A DNA stretch of 48,519 nucleotides from positions 1 to 48,519 of the forward strand of contig JAKFYI010000050.1 in NCBI GenBank assembly GCA_021730985.1. Reading direction: 5' to 3'. Source of the DNA: Hyphomicrobiales bacterium. Lineage in GTDB: Bacteria > Pseudomonadota > Alphaproteobacteria > Rhizobiales > Xanthobacteraceae. Made by a program: the position numbers and the translations under genes. Every line of letters starts with the position of its first letter. Position 1 is the stretch's first letter. Shown in pieces: positions 1-15,400 of the stretch. Under the pieces are notes generated by a model, which was not told the origin of the DNA, did no database searches, and was given only the letters and a program-made list of their open reading frames with translations.

Positions 1-1
1 G

Positions 2-163
2 CCGCTGCCGGTGATGCTGGCGGCGCCCGCCAAGACGGTGCTGGCGCCGAATGCCGATGCGCCCGCGACGGCCGCGCCGCGCCGCGTGGCTGCGCCACAG
101 CCGCCGCGTCAGCCGCCGCAGCCGGTGCAGCAGCCGTTTTTCTTTCCGTTCTTCCGGAGATAG
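2..163 (+). CDS. C-terminal end of a proline/alanine-rich protein (5' truncated)
   Basis: An open frame enters from the window edge and ends at TAG 161-163, giving 53 visible residues. The tail is rich in Pro, Ala and Gln and ends in an aromatic stretch and two arginines (FFFPFFRR). Low-complexity Pro/Ala tails of this kind are common at the ends of secreted or cell-envelope proteins in this group. No domain is visible, so no function is assigned. The stop lies 15 bp from the convergent gltD stop. The reading frame is supported by continuous Pro/Ala codons with G/C third positions, typical of the neighbouring genes. Confidence 0.55.
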   Translation, partial: PLPVMLAAPAKTVLAPNADAPATAAPRRVAAPQPPRQPPQPVQQPFFFPFFRR

Positions 164-178
164 CCGCCGCGCGCCCGC

Positions 179-1624
<1,446 letters not shown>

Positions 1625-1630
1625 CCGCCT

Positions 1631-6310
<4,680 letters not shown>

Positions 6311-6532
6311 CCCAGCACTCTCGCGGCGCCTGGTACCGGCGCCGGCACGCCCGTTACACCCTCAGCACCGGCCAGCGCTGCGGCCCAAGGCGAACCAAAT
6401 TTGAGAGCAGCCTTCTCGCGGGCCGCCGTCCGGCACCTCGCGCGCCGCTCATGTTGAGGGGCATGCGCTGCATGCGCAAGGGTGTCACCGGACCGCGGCG
6501 CGACGCCGAAATTGCTGCGCGTTCGCCAATTG

Positions 6533-6549
6533 GGACAGTAATACTGTCC
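6533..6549. promoter_or_regulatory. Perfect 17-bp palindrome between gltB and ltaE
   Basis: GGACAGTAATACTGTCC has two 8-bp arms around a central A, with a second perfect 8-bp palindrome GTCCGGAC at 6554-6561. It lies about 220 bp upstream of gltB and 155 bp upstream of the threonine aldolase gene, in the 393-bp divergent spacer. The form suits a dimeric repressor or activator site. I do not recognise the motif and cannot tell which gene it serves. A weak gltB promoter (TTGCAA, 17 bp, CAGTAT on the minus strand) would overlap it. Nothing else in 6311-6703 looks like a gene. Confidence 0.5.
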
Positions 6550-6703
6550 TATAGTCCGGACGATTGCAATTCTTTCCACCGGTTGGCGGCGAGTTTTCTT
6601 GAGATTTGTTGCCGGAATTCCCTGCTTTCATCCGATTTGTTGCGCCGGGGCATCAGTTTGACCGCCGGAAGCCCGGCGTGGGAGATGACGTGACGGAGCG
6701 CCC

Positions 6704-7759
6704 ATGAACTTCGCGAGCGACAACACGGCGGGTGTGGCGCCGGAAATTCTCGACGCCCTGGTGCGCGCCAACGAAGGTTTTGTGTTGGGCTACGGCAACG
6801 ACGACCTGACCAAGGGCGTCGAACGCCGCATCGGCGAAATCTTCGAGCGCGACGTCGCGGTGTTCCTGGTGCCGACCGGGACCGCGGCCAATGCGCTGGC
6901 GTTGGCCCATGTCAGCCCGCCGTGGGGCGCGGTGTTCGCCCATAACGAGGCGCACATCGTCACCGACGAATGCGGCGCGCCGGAATTCTTCGGCAACGGA
7001 TTGAAGCTGATCGGCCTGCCCGGCGTCGGTTGCAAGGTCGCAGCCGATACGTTTGCGGCGGCGCTTGAGCCGTATCGGGGTCACGCGCCGCACCAGGTCA
7101 TTCCCTCGGCGTTGTCGATCTCGCAGGTGAGCGAAGCCGGCACGATCTACCGGCCGGACGAGATCGCGGCGCTGGCCGCGATCGCGCATGCGCGCGGCAT
7201 GAAACTGCACATGGATGGTGCGCGGCTCGCCAACGCGCTGGTGCGGCTCAACGCGAGCCCCGCCGAAGCGACCTGGAAGGCGGGCGTGGACGTGCTGTCG
7301 TTTGGCGCCACCAAGGGCGGCGCGATGGCGGCCGAAGCCGTGGTGTTCTTCGATCGCGCGCTTGCAGCGCAAATGGGCGAACGCCGAAAGCGCGCGGGAC
7401 ATCTGGTCTCGAAGCATCGCTTCATCGCCGCGCAGTTCGACGCGTACCTGCGCGACGACTGCTGGCTGCGGCTGGCGCGCCACGCCAATGCGATGGCCGA
7501 CCGTCTCGCCTTAGGCTTGGAGAAGGCGGGGCTTGCGCCGGTCTGGCCGGTGGAGGCGAACCTGGTGTTTGCGATCCTGCCGAAAGCTGTGGAAGAACGT
7601 CTGCGCGCCGCAGGCGCTCGTTACTATGTGCGCGTCTCGGACTGCCTGCCGCCCGGCGTCGCGATAGGGCCGGGTGACGTGCTGGTTCGGCTGGTCACAT
7701 CGTTCGCCACGCGTGAGACGGAGATCGACAGGTTGGCCGGGATCGCCGCAAAAGCGTGA
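6704..7759 (+). CDS. ltaE: Low-specificity L-threonine aldolase
   Basis: A 351-aa PLP enzyme of the beta-eliminating lyase/threonine aldolase family, which cleaves L-threonine or L-allo-threonine to glycine and acetaldehyde. Visible family marks are the N-terminal SDN, the substrate-site GYGNDD (29-34), HMDGARLANA (169-178) and the PLP lysine K204 in SFGATKGG. Length is normal. It is divergent from gltB and stands alone; the next gene starts 82 bp later. The start is the first ATG, preceded by GGAGCGCCC. Related beta-elimination enzymes cannot be excluded on sequence alone, but the family call is firm. Confidence 0.92.
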   Translation: MNFASDNTAGVAPEILDALVRANEGFVLGYGNDDLTKGVERRIGEIFERDVAVFLVPTGTAANALALAHVSPPWGAVFAHNEAHIVTDECGAPEFFGNGLKLIGLPGVGCKVAADTFAAALEPYRGHAPHQVIPSALSISQVSEAGTIYRPDEIAALAAIAHARGMKLHMDGARLANALVRLNASPAEATWKAGVDVLSFGATKGGAMAAEAVVFFDRALAAQMGERRKRAGHLVSKHRFIAAQFDAYLRDDCWLRLARHANAMADRLALGLEKAGLAPVWPVEANLVFAILPKAVEERLRAAGARYYVRVSDCLPPGVAIGPGDVLVRLVTSFATRETEIDRLAGIAAKA

Positions 7760-7841
7760 CACTACGGCCCAAGGGGCGCCCCATTCGGCGCTATCGTGGG
7801 GTCCGGTTCTTTCAGTCCGTGTTCAACCTCTGGAGGGCGCG

Positions 7842-8723
7842 GTGAAACAGCGGGTGTTTTTCTTCGCGGCGGCGATCGGGTTGTCGGTCTCGCTGCCGAT
7901 CGCCCTGTCGGTCAAATGGGCTTCGGCCGATCCGGTGCGGTTCGCACAGGCGATGCCTGCGATGCTGCCGGCCCATGAGATCGCGACTATCGTGCGCTCG
8001 GCGGGCTTCATTCCGATGAGTCCTGCGATGCGCCGCGGCGAAAGCTACGTGCTGCGCGCCAGCGCGCCGGACGGGCGGGAGATGCGCGTCACGGTCAATG
8101 GGCGCCGCGGCGGCATCGTGTCGGCGGTGCCGGTCGGCCCCGCCGAGGTTGCTATGCCGGGCGAACGGCTCGGGCCTTACGAGCGGATCGCGCCGCCGGG
8201 CTATATCGCTGCGCCGGAGCCGCCGGGCGTGCATCGATCCGGGCCGCCGGTGGTGTACGAGGGCGATCGTCCGTTGATCTACGACCGCCGTCCGATGGAG
8301 GCGATCCCGAATGTGCCGCCGCGTGGCCCGCGCGTCGGCGCCCGCGATCCGGAGTCCGGCCTCACCGATCCCAACATCATGCGGGAGGAGGGCGCATTGC
8401 CGCCGCCGCCGGAGCGTTTCCCGCAGCGCGTCGCGCCGCAGCCCGCGCAGAAGCCGGCGGTTAGTCCTGCGCCGGTGAAGCGTGCCGCCGCGCCGCCTCC
8501 GGCGACGCCGTTGCCGAAGCCCAGGCCCGCCGCCGAGGCGAACAGGCCCGCCGCTGAGGCGAGCAAGCCCGCGGCCGAGGCGACCGCCGAAGGCAGCAAG
8601 CCCGTCGAGGCGTGGCCCGGTGCGGAAACGAGCAAGCCTCCAGCCGAAGCCGCAAAACCAAGTGCGACCGCTGTTTCACCGACGCTTGAGGCGAAGCCCG
8701 ACCCGCGTTCGCTGCCGCATTGA
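7842..8723 (+). CDS. Secreted proline/alanine-rich protein of unknown function
   Basis: I start this gene at GTG 7842 because GGAGG at 7832-7836 sits 5 bp upstream and the N-terminus then reads as a signal peptide (KQRVFFFAAAIGLSVSL... to about residue 28). The 293-aa product has a small folded region (about 38-95) with a pattern like PepSY-type modules (RRGESYVLRASAPDGREMRV). A long Pro/Arg-rich linker follows, then an Ala/Pro/Lys tail with repeats of the form PAAEAxKPAAEA. It is probably periplasmic or envelope-associated. No specific function is recognised. A hairpin terminator follows. Confidence 0.75.
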   Translation: MKQRVFFFAAAIGLSVSLPIALSVKWASADPVRFAQAMPAMLPAHEIATIVRSAGFIPMSPAMRRGESYVLRASAPDGREMRVTVNGRRGGIVSAVPVGPAEVAMPGERLGPYERIAPPGYIAAPEPPGVHRSGPPVVYEGDRPLIYDRRPMEAIPNVPPRGPRVGARDPESGLTDPNIMREEGALPPPPERFPQRVAPQPAQKPAVSPAPVKRAAAPPPATPLPKPRPAAEANRPAAEASKPAAEATAEGSKPVEAWPGAETSKPPAEAAKPSATAVSPTLEAKPDPRSLPH

Positions 8724-8741
8724 ATTTTCGTTCAAAACAAA

Positions 8742-8768
8742 AGCGCCCCGGATCTCTTCCGGGGCGCT
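8742..8768. terminator. Bidirectional hairpin terminator
   Basis: A 10-bp perfect stem AGCGCCCCGG / CCGGGGCGCT surrounds a 7-nt loop, between convergent genes. On the minus strand it is followed by TTTTGTTTTG, a good U-tract for the heat-shock gene. On the plus strand the tail is weaker (CCACTCTTTC). Confidence 0.8.
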
Positions 8769-8795
8769 CCACTCTTTCGCTAAGCCGTTCGCGGT

Positions 8796-9257
8796 TTAGG
8801 CAGCCACCTTGGACTCGACCGCCTGCGGACCGGAGTTGCCGCTCCCGTTGATGGCGATCTGGCGCGGCTTCTTCGCCTCGGGGATCTCGCGCACGAGGTT
8901 GATGTGCAGGAGACCGTTCTCGAGCGACGCGCCCTTGACCACGACGTAGTCGGCGAGCTGGAAGACGCGCTCGAAGGCGCGGGCCGCGATGCCCTGATAG
9001 AGCAGCTCGCCGTTGGTCTCTTCCTTGGTCTGCTTCTCGCCCTTCACGGTCAGCGTGTTTTCCTTCGACTCGATCGACAGCTCGTTGTCGGCAAAGCCTG
9101 CAACGGCGACGCTGATGCGATAGTCATTCTCGCCGGTGCGCTCGATGTTGTAGGGCGGGTAGCCCGGCGCAGCGGTGTCGAAGCCATCGAGCATCGAAAA
9201 GAGCCGGTCGAAACCGACGGTCGAACGGTAGAGGGGAGCAAGATCGAAAGTTCGCAT
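8796..9257 (-). CDS. Small heat-shock protein (Hsp20/IbpA family)
   Basis: A 153-aa ATP-independent holdase of the alpha-crystallin family that keeps unfolding proteins soluble in the cytosol. The start at 9257 is fixed by AAGGAGG at 9265-9271 and by the IbpA-like N-terminus MRTFDLAPLYRSTVGFDRLF; an upstream in-frame extension is ignored. The alpha-crystallin domain spans about residues 38-125, with the pattern YRISVAVAGF, LTVKGEK and a C-terminal region before the Ala/Val tail. The gene is monocistronic. Expression is expected to be heat-induced at both transcription (RpoH-like promoter) and translation (ROSE leader), described separately. Confidence 0.95.
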   Translation of the reverse strand: MRTFDLAPLYRSTVGFDRLFSMLDGFDTAAPGYPPYNIERTGENDYRISVAVAGFADNELSIESKENTLTVKGEKQTKEETNGELLYQGIAARAFERVFQLADYVVVKGASLENGLLHINLVREIPEAKKPRQIAINGSGNSGPQAVESKVAA

Positions 9258-9344
9258 AGCATATCCTCCTTGAGCGACATGCGGCGATCCGCCCGGATGG
9301 GCCGGACCCCAGTTGGATTGACGCAGCCCGAATGGGCCTGCGCA
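9258..9344 (-). promoter_or_regulatory. ROSE-type RNA thermometer in the hsp20 5' leader
   Basis: The roughly 87-nt leader ends in UCGCU (plus-strand 9273-9277) placed directly before the Shine-Dalgarno AAGGAGG (9265-9271). This is the ROSE signature U(U/C)GCU that pairs with the SD and exposes it when heated. Upstream parts can form further GC-rich stem-loops, for example GCCC-ATTC-GGGC. ROSE elements are established in rhizobial small heat-shock genes. The boundary assumes initiation from the promoter at 9351-9378. Confidence 0.8.
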
Positions 9345-9350
9345 GCCCCG

Positions 9351-9378
9351 ATATGGGGTCATCGCGGCGCACCGCAAG
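9351..9378 (-). promoter_or_regulatory. RpoH (sigma32)-type promoter of hsp20
   Basis: On the minus strand CTTGCGG (9372-9378) is followed after 13 bp by CCCCATAT (9351-9358). The -10 matches the sigma32 consensus CCCCATNT exactly, the -35 keeps CTTG, and the spacing is normal. The predicted start near 9344 gives the ROSE leader its usual length. Confidence 0.75.
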
Positions 9379-9565
9379 ACCCCCAAAATGGCTTGGAAAA
9401 ACGGCCTCTTACGCATTGTCATGGATGGTCGTTCGAGCGCGTTCGCAAATGGCCTAGCCGTGCCAACAGAATGCGCCGCCGCCGATTGAGCGGCTTGCTC
9501 GCCCTGCTATAAGGCCAAGCTGCCCAGGCGAATCCACGCCCCGATTCACGTTCGAATTCACGCCC

Positions 9566-10510
9566 ATGGATCTCGTCTCCATCCCCGCCAATCCGGTGCC
9601 TGAGAGTGCGGTCACCGGCACGCTCAAGACCAAGGATGGCGTCAACCTGCGATTTGCCCGCTGGCAGCCGCCGCCGGGCCGCAAGGGCACGGTGTGCCTG
9701 TTCCAGGGCCGCGCCGAATTCATCGAGAAGTATTTCGAGACCGTGCGCGAGTTGCGCGCGCGCGGCTTTGCCGTGGCGACGCTGGACTGGCGCGGCCAGG
9801 GAATGTCCGACCGCGCGCTGCCCGACCGCCGCAAGGGGCACGTCGGCGACTTCTCGGAGTACGAACTCGACCTCGACGTGTTCATGAACGAGGTGGTGCT
9901 GCCGGACTGTCCGCCGCCGATTTTCGCCGTCGCGCATTCGATGGGCGGAAGCGTGCTGATGAACATGTCCCGCAAGGGCTCGCGCTGGTTCGACCGCATC
10001 GTGCTGTCGGCGCCGATGATCGACCTGCACGGCATGTGGGGCTCGACGTTCTTCCGGACTTCGACCCGGCTGATGCGGTTCGCCGGCATGGGCACGTCGT
10101 ACATTCCGGGCGGCAATGAACAGGTGGTGGCGTCCGGGCCTTACATCGGTAATCTGCTGACCTCCGACCCGGTGCGCCACGCGCGCACCAAGGCGATCCT
10201 GGAGGCGGAGCCCGCGCTCGGTATAGGCTCGCCGACGGTCGGCTGGGCGGATGCCGCCTACCGCACCATGAACGATTTCGCCAACATCAACTTCGCCACC
10301 AAGATCCGTCAGCCGCTGATGTTGATCGCCGCCGGCCGCGACGAGATCGTGTCCACGGCCGCCATCGAGGATTTCGCGGTGCGGCTGCGCGCCGGCTCGC
10401 ATCTGATCGTGGCGGGCAGCCGGCACGAGCTGATGTCGGAGCAGGAGCGCTACCGGGTGCAGTTCTGGGCCGCGTTCGACGCATTCGTGCCCGGCACGCC
10501 GCTGTTTTAG
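9566..10510 (+). CDS. Alpha/beta hydrolase, lysophospholipase/monoacylglycerol lipase type
   Basis: A 314-aa serine hydrolase of the PldB-like (Hydrolase_4) group. The nucleophile is S125 in AHSMGGS. The early GRAEFIEKYFETV and LDWRGQGMSDR are typical of this group, and the catalytic histidine is probably H287 in GSRHEL, with an aspartate in AAGRDEIV. There is no signal peptide, so it is cytosolic or peripheral to the membrane. The likely substrates are lysophospholipids or monoacylglycerols, inferred from family only. The ribosome site is poor. It stands alone, between the divergent heat-shock gene and the efflux operon. Confidence 0.88.
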   Translation: MDLVSIPANPVPESAVTGTLKTKDGVNLRFARWQPPPGRKGTVCLFQGRAEFIEKYFETVRELRARGFAVATLDWRGQGMSDRALPDRRKGHVGDFSEYELDLDVFMNEVVLPDCPPPIFAVAHSMGGSVLMNMSRKGSRWFDRIVLSAPMIDLHGMWGSTFFRTSTRLMRFAGMGTSYIPGGNEQVVASGPYIGNLLTSDPVRHARTKAILEAEPALGIGSPTVGWADAAYRTMNDFANINFATKIRQPLMLIAAGRDEIVSTAAIEDFAVRLRAGSHLIVAGSRHELMSEQERYRVQFWAAFDAFVPGTPLF

Positions 10511-10581
10511 TGGCGAATTCCCTTTAGGCGCAGGCGCTTGGCCAGATTTGGCAGGCTTGGTGACAACCGGCAGGACAGGGC

Positions 10582-10617
10582 TTGACAGAATCGACTGACG
10601 AATTATGATATTCGTCA
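10582..10617 (+). promoter_or_regulatory. Sigma70 promoter with embedded TetR-type operator
   Basis: TTGACA (10582-10587), 16 bp, TATGAT (10604-10609) is a near-consensus promoter 31 bp before the TetR start. The arms TGACGAAT (10596-10603) and ATTCGTCA (10610-10617) form a perfect 8+8 palindrome whose 6-bp spacer is exactly the -10 box. A bound dimer would cover the -10, so autorepression of the whole efflux operon by the TetR protein is the natural reading. Confidence 0.82.
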
Positions 10618-10640
10618 CAAGTTAGAAACCGGCAGCCGCC

Positions 10641-11249
10641 ATGATCACGTCCGCCAAGACCAAGCCCGACGATACGCGCGAGCGGATCATGGAAACCGCG
10701 GAGACGCTGTTCCGCCGGCTCGGCTTCTCCAAGACCGCGGTGGCTGACATCGCCGCCGAATTGCGGATGTCGCCGGCCAACATCTACCGCTTCTTCCCGT
10801 CCAAGACCGCCATCGTCCAGGCGATGTGCCAGCGCTGCCTCGCCGAGGTGGAGGAAAAAATCTGGGCGATCGCGCGCTCGCGCGGCCCGGCCGCCCAGCG
10901 GGTGGAGCGCCTGGAGCTCGAACTGCTCGCCTATCACAAGGAAAATCTGCTTGAAGAGCAGAAGGTTAGCGAAGTCGTGCAGGTCGCGATGGAGGAGAGC
11001 TGGGCCGCCATCCTCGCGCACAAGGAAGTCATCCGGAACGCCATCGAACTGATCCTGCGCGATGGCATCGAGTCCGGCGAATTCGAAGCGGTCGATCCGC
11101 GCGAAACCTCGGCGCTGATCATGAAGGCCTACGTTGGCTACTGCCATCCGATGCTGCTCGCCCAGAGCTTGCAGGAGGGCCAGGATCTCGAAACCGAGGC
11201 CCGCTCCCTGATCCGCTTTCTGCTCCGCGCCATCACACCCCGGAAGTGA
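10641..11249 (+). CDS. TetR/AcrR family transcriptional repressor
   Basis: A 202-aa regulator. Residues about 12-60 form the TetR helix-turn-helix (RERIMETAETLFRRLGFSKTAVADIAAELRMSPANIYRFFPSK in segments), with the canonical YRFFPSK recognition region. The C-terminal helical domain, about 80-200, would bind an inducer. It is the first gene of an operon with an adaptor and an RND pump (3 bp to the next gene), so it very likely represses this pump and itself through the operator over the promoter. The ligand is unknown. Confidence 0.93.
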   Translation: MITSAKTKPDDTRERIMETAETLFRRLGFSKTAVADIAAELRMSPANIYRFFPSKTAIVQAMCQRCLAEVEEKIWAIARSRGPAAQRVERLELELLAYHKENLLEEQKVSEVVQVAMEESWAAILAHKEVIRNAIELILRDGIESGEFEAVDPRETSALIMKAYVGYCHPMLLAQSLQEGQDLETEARSLIRFLLRAITPRK

Positions 11250-11252
11250 CCT

Positions 11253-12410
11253 ATGTTCATGTCCAAGCACGCTTTTTTTCGACCAGAAAGTGACGATTTC
11301 TCATTTTCGACATTCATCAGTCATCATCGTGGCGCCGCCCGTTCGTGGCGCCCGCTGCTCGCAGTTTTCGGCGCAGCACTGCTGCTCGCCGGCTGCCAGG
11401 CGGAGACCGCTCCCGCCCCCGGTGCGGACCGCCTGGTTCAGATTCAGCGCGTGACGTTCGAGACGGCTGGCGCCTCGCGCGAGTTCGTCGGCACGGTGCG
11501 CGCGCGCCATGAGACCGATCTCGGCTTCCGCGTCGGCGGCAAGATCGTCGCGCGCGTCGTCAACGTCGGCGACCGGGTGCAAATCGGCGATGTCATCGCG
11601 CGGCTCGATCCGCAGGACCTGAGGCTGCAGGCCGAGAGCGCCAGCGCCGAGCTTGCGGCGGCGACTTCGAGCCTGTCGCAGGCTTCGGCCGATCTGCAGC
11701 GCTACGAAATTTTGAAGGGACGCGGCTTCGCGCCCATTTCCGAATTTGACCGCCGCAAGTCTGCCAACGACGAAGCCGAAGGCCGCCTCGCCCGTGCGCA
11801 GCGCTCGCTTGAACTGGCGCGCAACCAGCTCGGCTATGCCGAACTGAAGGCCGACGCCGATGGCGTCATCACCACCACGCTCGCCGAACCCGGCCAGGTC
11901 GTTTCGATTGGCCAGCCGGTGGCCCGCCTCGCCCACAAGGGCGAGAAGGAAGCCATCGTTTCGCTGCCGGAGACCTGGCTCAGCGAGGTGCGCGACTCCA
12001 ACGCCACGGTCACGCTGTGGTCGGACCGGGAGCGGCGCTATCAGGCCAGGCTGCGTGAGCTGTCGCCGCAGGCCGATCCTGCAACCCGCACTTACGCCGC
12101 GCGCTTCACGATTGCCGACGCGGACGAGCGCGTGGCGTTCGGCATGACGGCGACCGTGACGCTCGAGCGCGTGCGCGAGACGCCGGTGGCGAAGCTGCCG
12201 CTCTCGGCTGTGCTCAATCATGGCGGAGGACCTGCGGTTTATGTGGTTGCCGACGGTACGCTGGCGCTGCAGCCGGTGCAGGTCGCGGCCTTCACCGAGA
12301 AGGCGGCGCACGTCACCTCCGGCATCAAGGACGGCGACAGCGTCGTGACCCTCGGCGTGCAGAAGCTCGAAGCGGGTCTGCGGGTGCGCACGGTCGGCGC
12401 GCGCGAATAA
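11253..12410 (+). CDS. RND efflux periplasmic adaptor lipoprotein
   Basis: A 385-aa membrane fusion protein linking the inner-membrane pump to an outer-membrane channel. A signal segment ends in the lipobox LLAGC (C48), so the mature protein is a periplasmic lipoprotein. The pre-signal stretch (about 30 residues) is longer than usual, but no better start is visible. Barrel-sandwich halves (GFRVGGKIVARVVNVGDRV; ITTTLAEPGQVVSIGQPV) flank a coiled-coil hairpin at about 120-190, followed by a beta-barrel domain. The gene starts 3 bp after the TetR stop and is followed by the pump. No TolC-type gene is nearby, so the channel must be encoded elsewhere. Confidence 0.93.
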   Translation: MFMSKHAFFRPESDDFSFSTFISHHRGAARSWRPLLAVFGAALLLAGCQAETAPAPGADRLVQIQRVTFETAGASREFVGTVRARHETDLGFRVGGKIVARVVNVGDRVQIGDVIARLDPQDLRLQAESASAELAAATSSLSQASADLQRYEILKGRGFAPISEFDRRKSANDEAEGRLARAQRSLELARNQLGYAELKADADGVITTTLAEPGQVVSIGQPVARLAHKGEKEAIVSLPETWLSEVRDSNATVTLWSDRERRYQARLRELSPQADPATRTYAARFTIADADERVAFGMTATVTLERVRETPVAKLPLSAVLNHGGGPAVYVVADGTLALQPVQVAAFTEKAAHVTSGIKDGDSVVTLGVQKLEAGLRVRTVGARE

Positions 12411-12449
12411 TTCAGACGGCTTGATTGGCCACTTGCGGGGAGCGACACA

Positions 12450-15400
12450 ATGCCAATGCGATTCAATCTTTCGGAATGGGGCATCACGCACCGGGCCTTG
12501 GTGCTGTTCCTGATCCTGCTGATCGGCGCCGCCGGCCTGTTCTCCTATTCCAAGTTGGGGCGCGCGGAAGATCCGTCCTTCACCATCAAGGTGATGAACA
12601 TTCACGTCGGCTGGCCTGGCGCCACCGCGGCGGAACTGCAGACGCAGGTTGTAGACAAGGTCGAGAAGAAGCTCCAGGAATTGCCGTATCTCGACCGCGT
12701 CGCGAGCTATTCCCAGCCGGGGACCGCATTCATCCAGGTGTTCCTGTCCGACACCACGCCGCCACGCCGCGTCAAGGACCTCTGGTACCAGGCGCGCAAG
12801 AAGGTTGGCGATATCCGCGGCGACCTGCCGGCCGGGATCATCGGGCCGAACTTTAACGACGAATTCGGCGACGTCTATTCGGCGCTCTACATGATGACCG
12901 CCGACGGATTGGGTCTTGGCGATCTAAAGCGCCGTGCCGAGGATATCCGTCAGCAGTTGCTGCGCGTGCCGAACGTCAACAAGGTCGATCTGATCGGCGT
13001 GCAGCCGGAAAAGATATTCATCGAATTCAGCCACGCCAAACTTTCGACGCTCGGCATCTCGCCGCAGCAGATTTTCGACAGCGTGGCGCGGCAGAACGCG
13101 GTGGTGCCCGGCGGTTCGGTCGATACGTCGGCTGACCGCATCTATCTGCGCGTCACCGGCGCGTTCTCCGGCGTCGATGCCATCGCAGCCGTGCCGGTGC
13201 AGGCCGATGGCCGCGTGTTCCGGCTCGGCGACATCGCCACCGTGAAGCGTGGCTACGAGGACCCGCCCGGCTTCATCCTGCGCCAGAGCGGCAAGCCCGC
13301 GATCGGGTTCGGCGTCTCGATGCTGGACGGCTCCAACATTCTCACGCTCGGCGAAGACCTCAAGAAGGCGATGAAGGCGATCACGGTCGAGCTTCCGGTC
13401 GGCATCGACATCACCCAGGTCGCCGACCAGCCGCATATCGTGGACGAGTCGGTCTCGGAGTTCCTCAAGACCTTCATCGAGGCGCTCGGCATCGTGCTGC
13501 TGGTGAGCTTCCTCACGCTGGGCTGGCGCACCGGCATCGTGGTGGCGCTGTCGGTGCCGCTGGTACTCGCGATCGTGTTCATCGTGATGTACGCGGCCGG
13601 TATGGATCTGCACCGCATCACGCTGGGCGCGCTCATCATCGCGCTCGGGCTGCTGGTCGACGACGCCATCATCGCCATCGAGATGATGGTGGTGAAGATG
13701 GAGCAGGGCTTCAGCCGCACCCAGGCGGCGACCTTCGCCTGGAGTTCGACCGCATTCCCGATGCTGACCGGCACGCTGGTGACGGCCGCGGGTTTCCTGC
13801 CGGTGGGCTTCGCCAATTCGAGCACCGGCGAATACGCCGGCGGCATCTTCTGGGTGGTCGGTCTCGCGCTGATCGCGTCCTGGTTCGTGGCGGTGCTGTT
13901 CACGCCCTATCTCGGCGTGAAGCTGCTGCCGGATTTCGCCAAGCGCGCCGCTGGGCAGGCGCACGATCACAACGCGATCTACGACACCCGCATGTACCGG
14001 GCGCTGCGCCGCGTGGTCGAGTTCTGCGTGCGCTGGCGCAAGACCGTGGTCGCGATGACGGTGGTGGCGTTCGCAGGATCGATCGCGGCGTTCGGCTTGG
14101 TGCAGCAGCAGTTCTTCCCGACATCGAGCCGCACCGAGCTGTTCGTCGAAATGCAGTTGCCGGAAGGCACCTCGATCGGCGTCACCGATGCGACGGCGAA
14201 GAAGGCGGAGGCCCTGCTCGGCGACGATCCCGACATTTCGATCTACACGACCTACGTGGGGCAGGGCGCGCCACGCTTCTGGCTCGGACTGAACCCGGTG
14301 CTGCCGAATTCGAACTTCGCGCAGATCGTCGTGGTGGCGAAGGACCTGAAGGCGCGCGAGCGCCTCAAGGCGCGGCTTGAGAAGGCGCTCACCGACGGCG
14401 CGCTGCCGGAATCGCGCACTCGCGTCGATCGCTTCAACTTCGGCCCGCCGGTCGGCTATCCGGTGCAGTTCCGCGTCGCCGGGCCCGATCCGCTGAAGGT
14501 GCGCGAGATCGCGCAGGAGGTTCGCAAGGTGATGGCGGCCAACCCGAAGCTTGTTGCGCCGCATCTCGACTGGAACGAGCAGGTCAAGTCGATCCGCCTC
14601 GAGGTCGATCAGGACCGCGCCCGCGTGCTCGCGCTCACCCCGCAGGACGTGGCGCAGACGCTGCAAACGCTGCTGTCCGGTCTGCCGGTGACCCAGTACC
14701 GCGAAGGCATCGAGACCATCGACGTGGTGGCGCGCGCGGTACCGGCCGAGCGGCTCGATCTCGACCGCCTGCAAGATCTCACCATGACCACGCGCAACGG
14801 CGTCGCGGTGCCGCTCTCCCAGCTTGCTCGGCTGCACTACGAGTACGAGGAGCCGATCCTGTGGCGGCGCAACCGCGATCTCGTGCTCACCGTGCGCGGC
14901 GACATCGTCGACGGCGTGCAGGCACCCGACGTGAGCATGGAGGTGCTGCCGAAGCTGCAGGGCATCAAGGACGCGCTGCCCTATGGCTACCGCATCGAGA
15001 CCGGCGGCGCGATCGAGGAGAGCGCGAAGGCGAACGCCTCGCTCGCCGCCGTATTTCCGGTCATGGCGGTGGCGATGCTGGCGTTGCTGATGATCCAGCT
15101 CCAGAGCTTCTCGCGGCTGGCGCTGGTGTTCACCACCGCGCCGCTCGGCATCATCGGCGCCACCGCAGCCCTTCTGATCTCGAACCGGCCGTTCGGCTTC
15201 GTCGCTTTGCTCGGCATGATCGCGCTGGCCGGCATGATCATGCGCAACACGGTCATCCTGGTCGACCAGATCGACCGCGACATCGCCGAGGGCCACTCGC
15301 GGCATCGCGCCATCGTCGATGCGACCATCCGCCGTGCGCGTCCGGTGGTGCTGACGGCGCTTGCCGCCGTGCTGGGCATGATCCCGCTCGCCAGCAGCCT

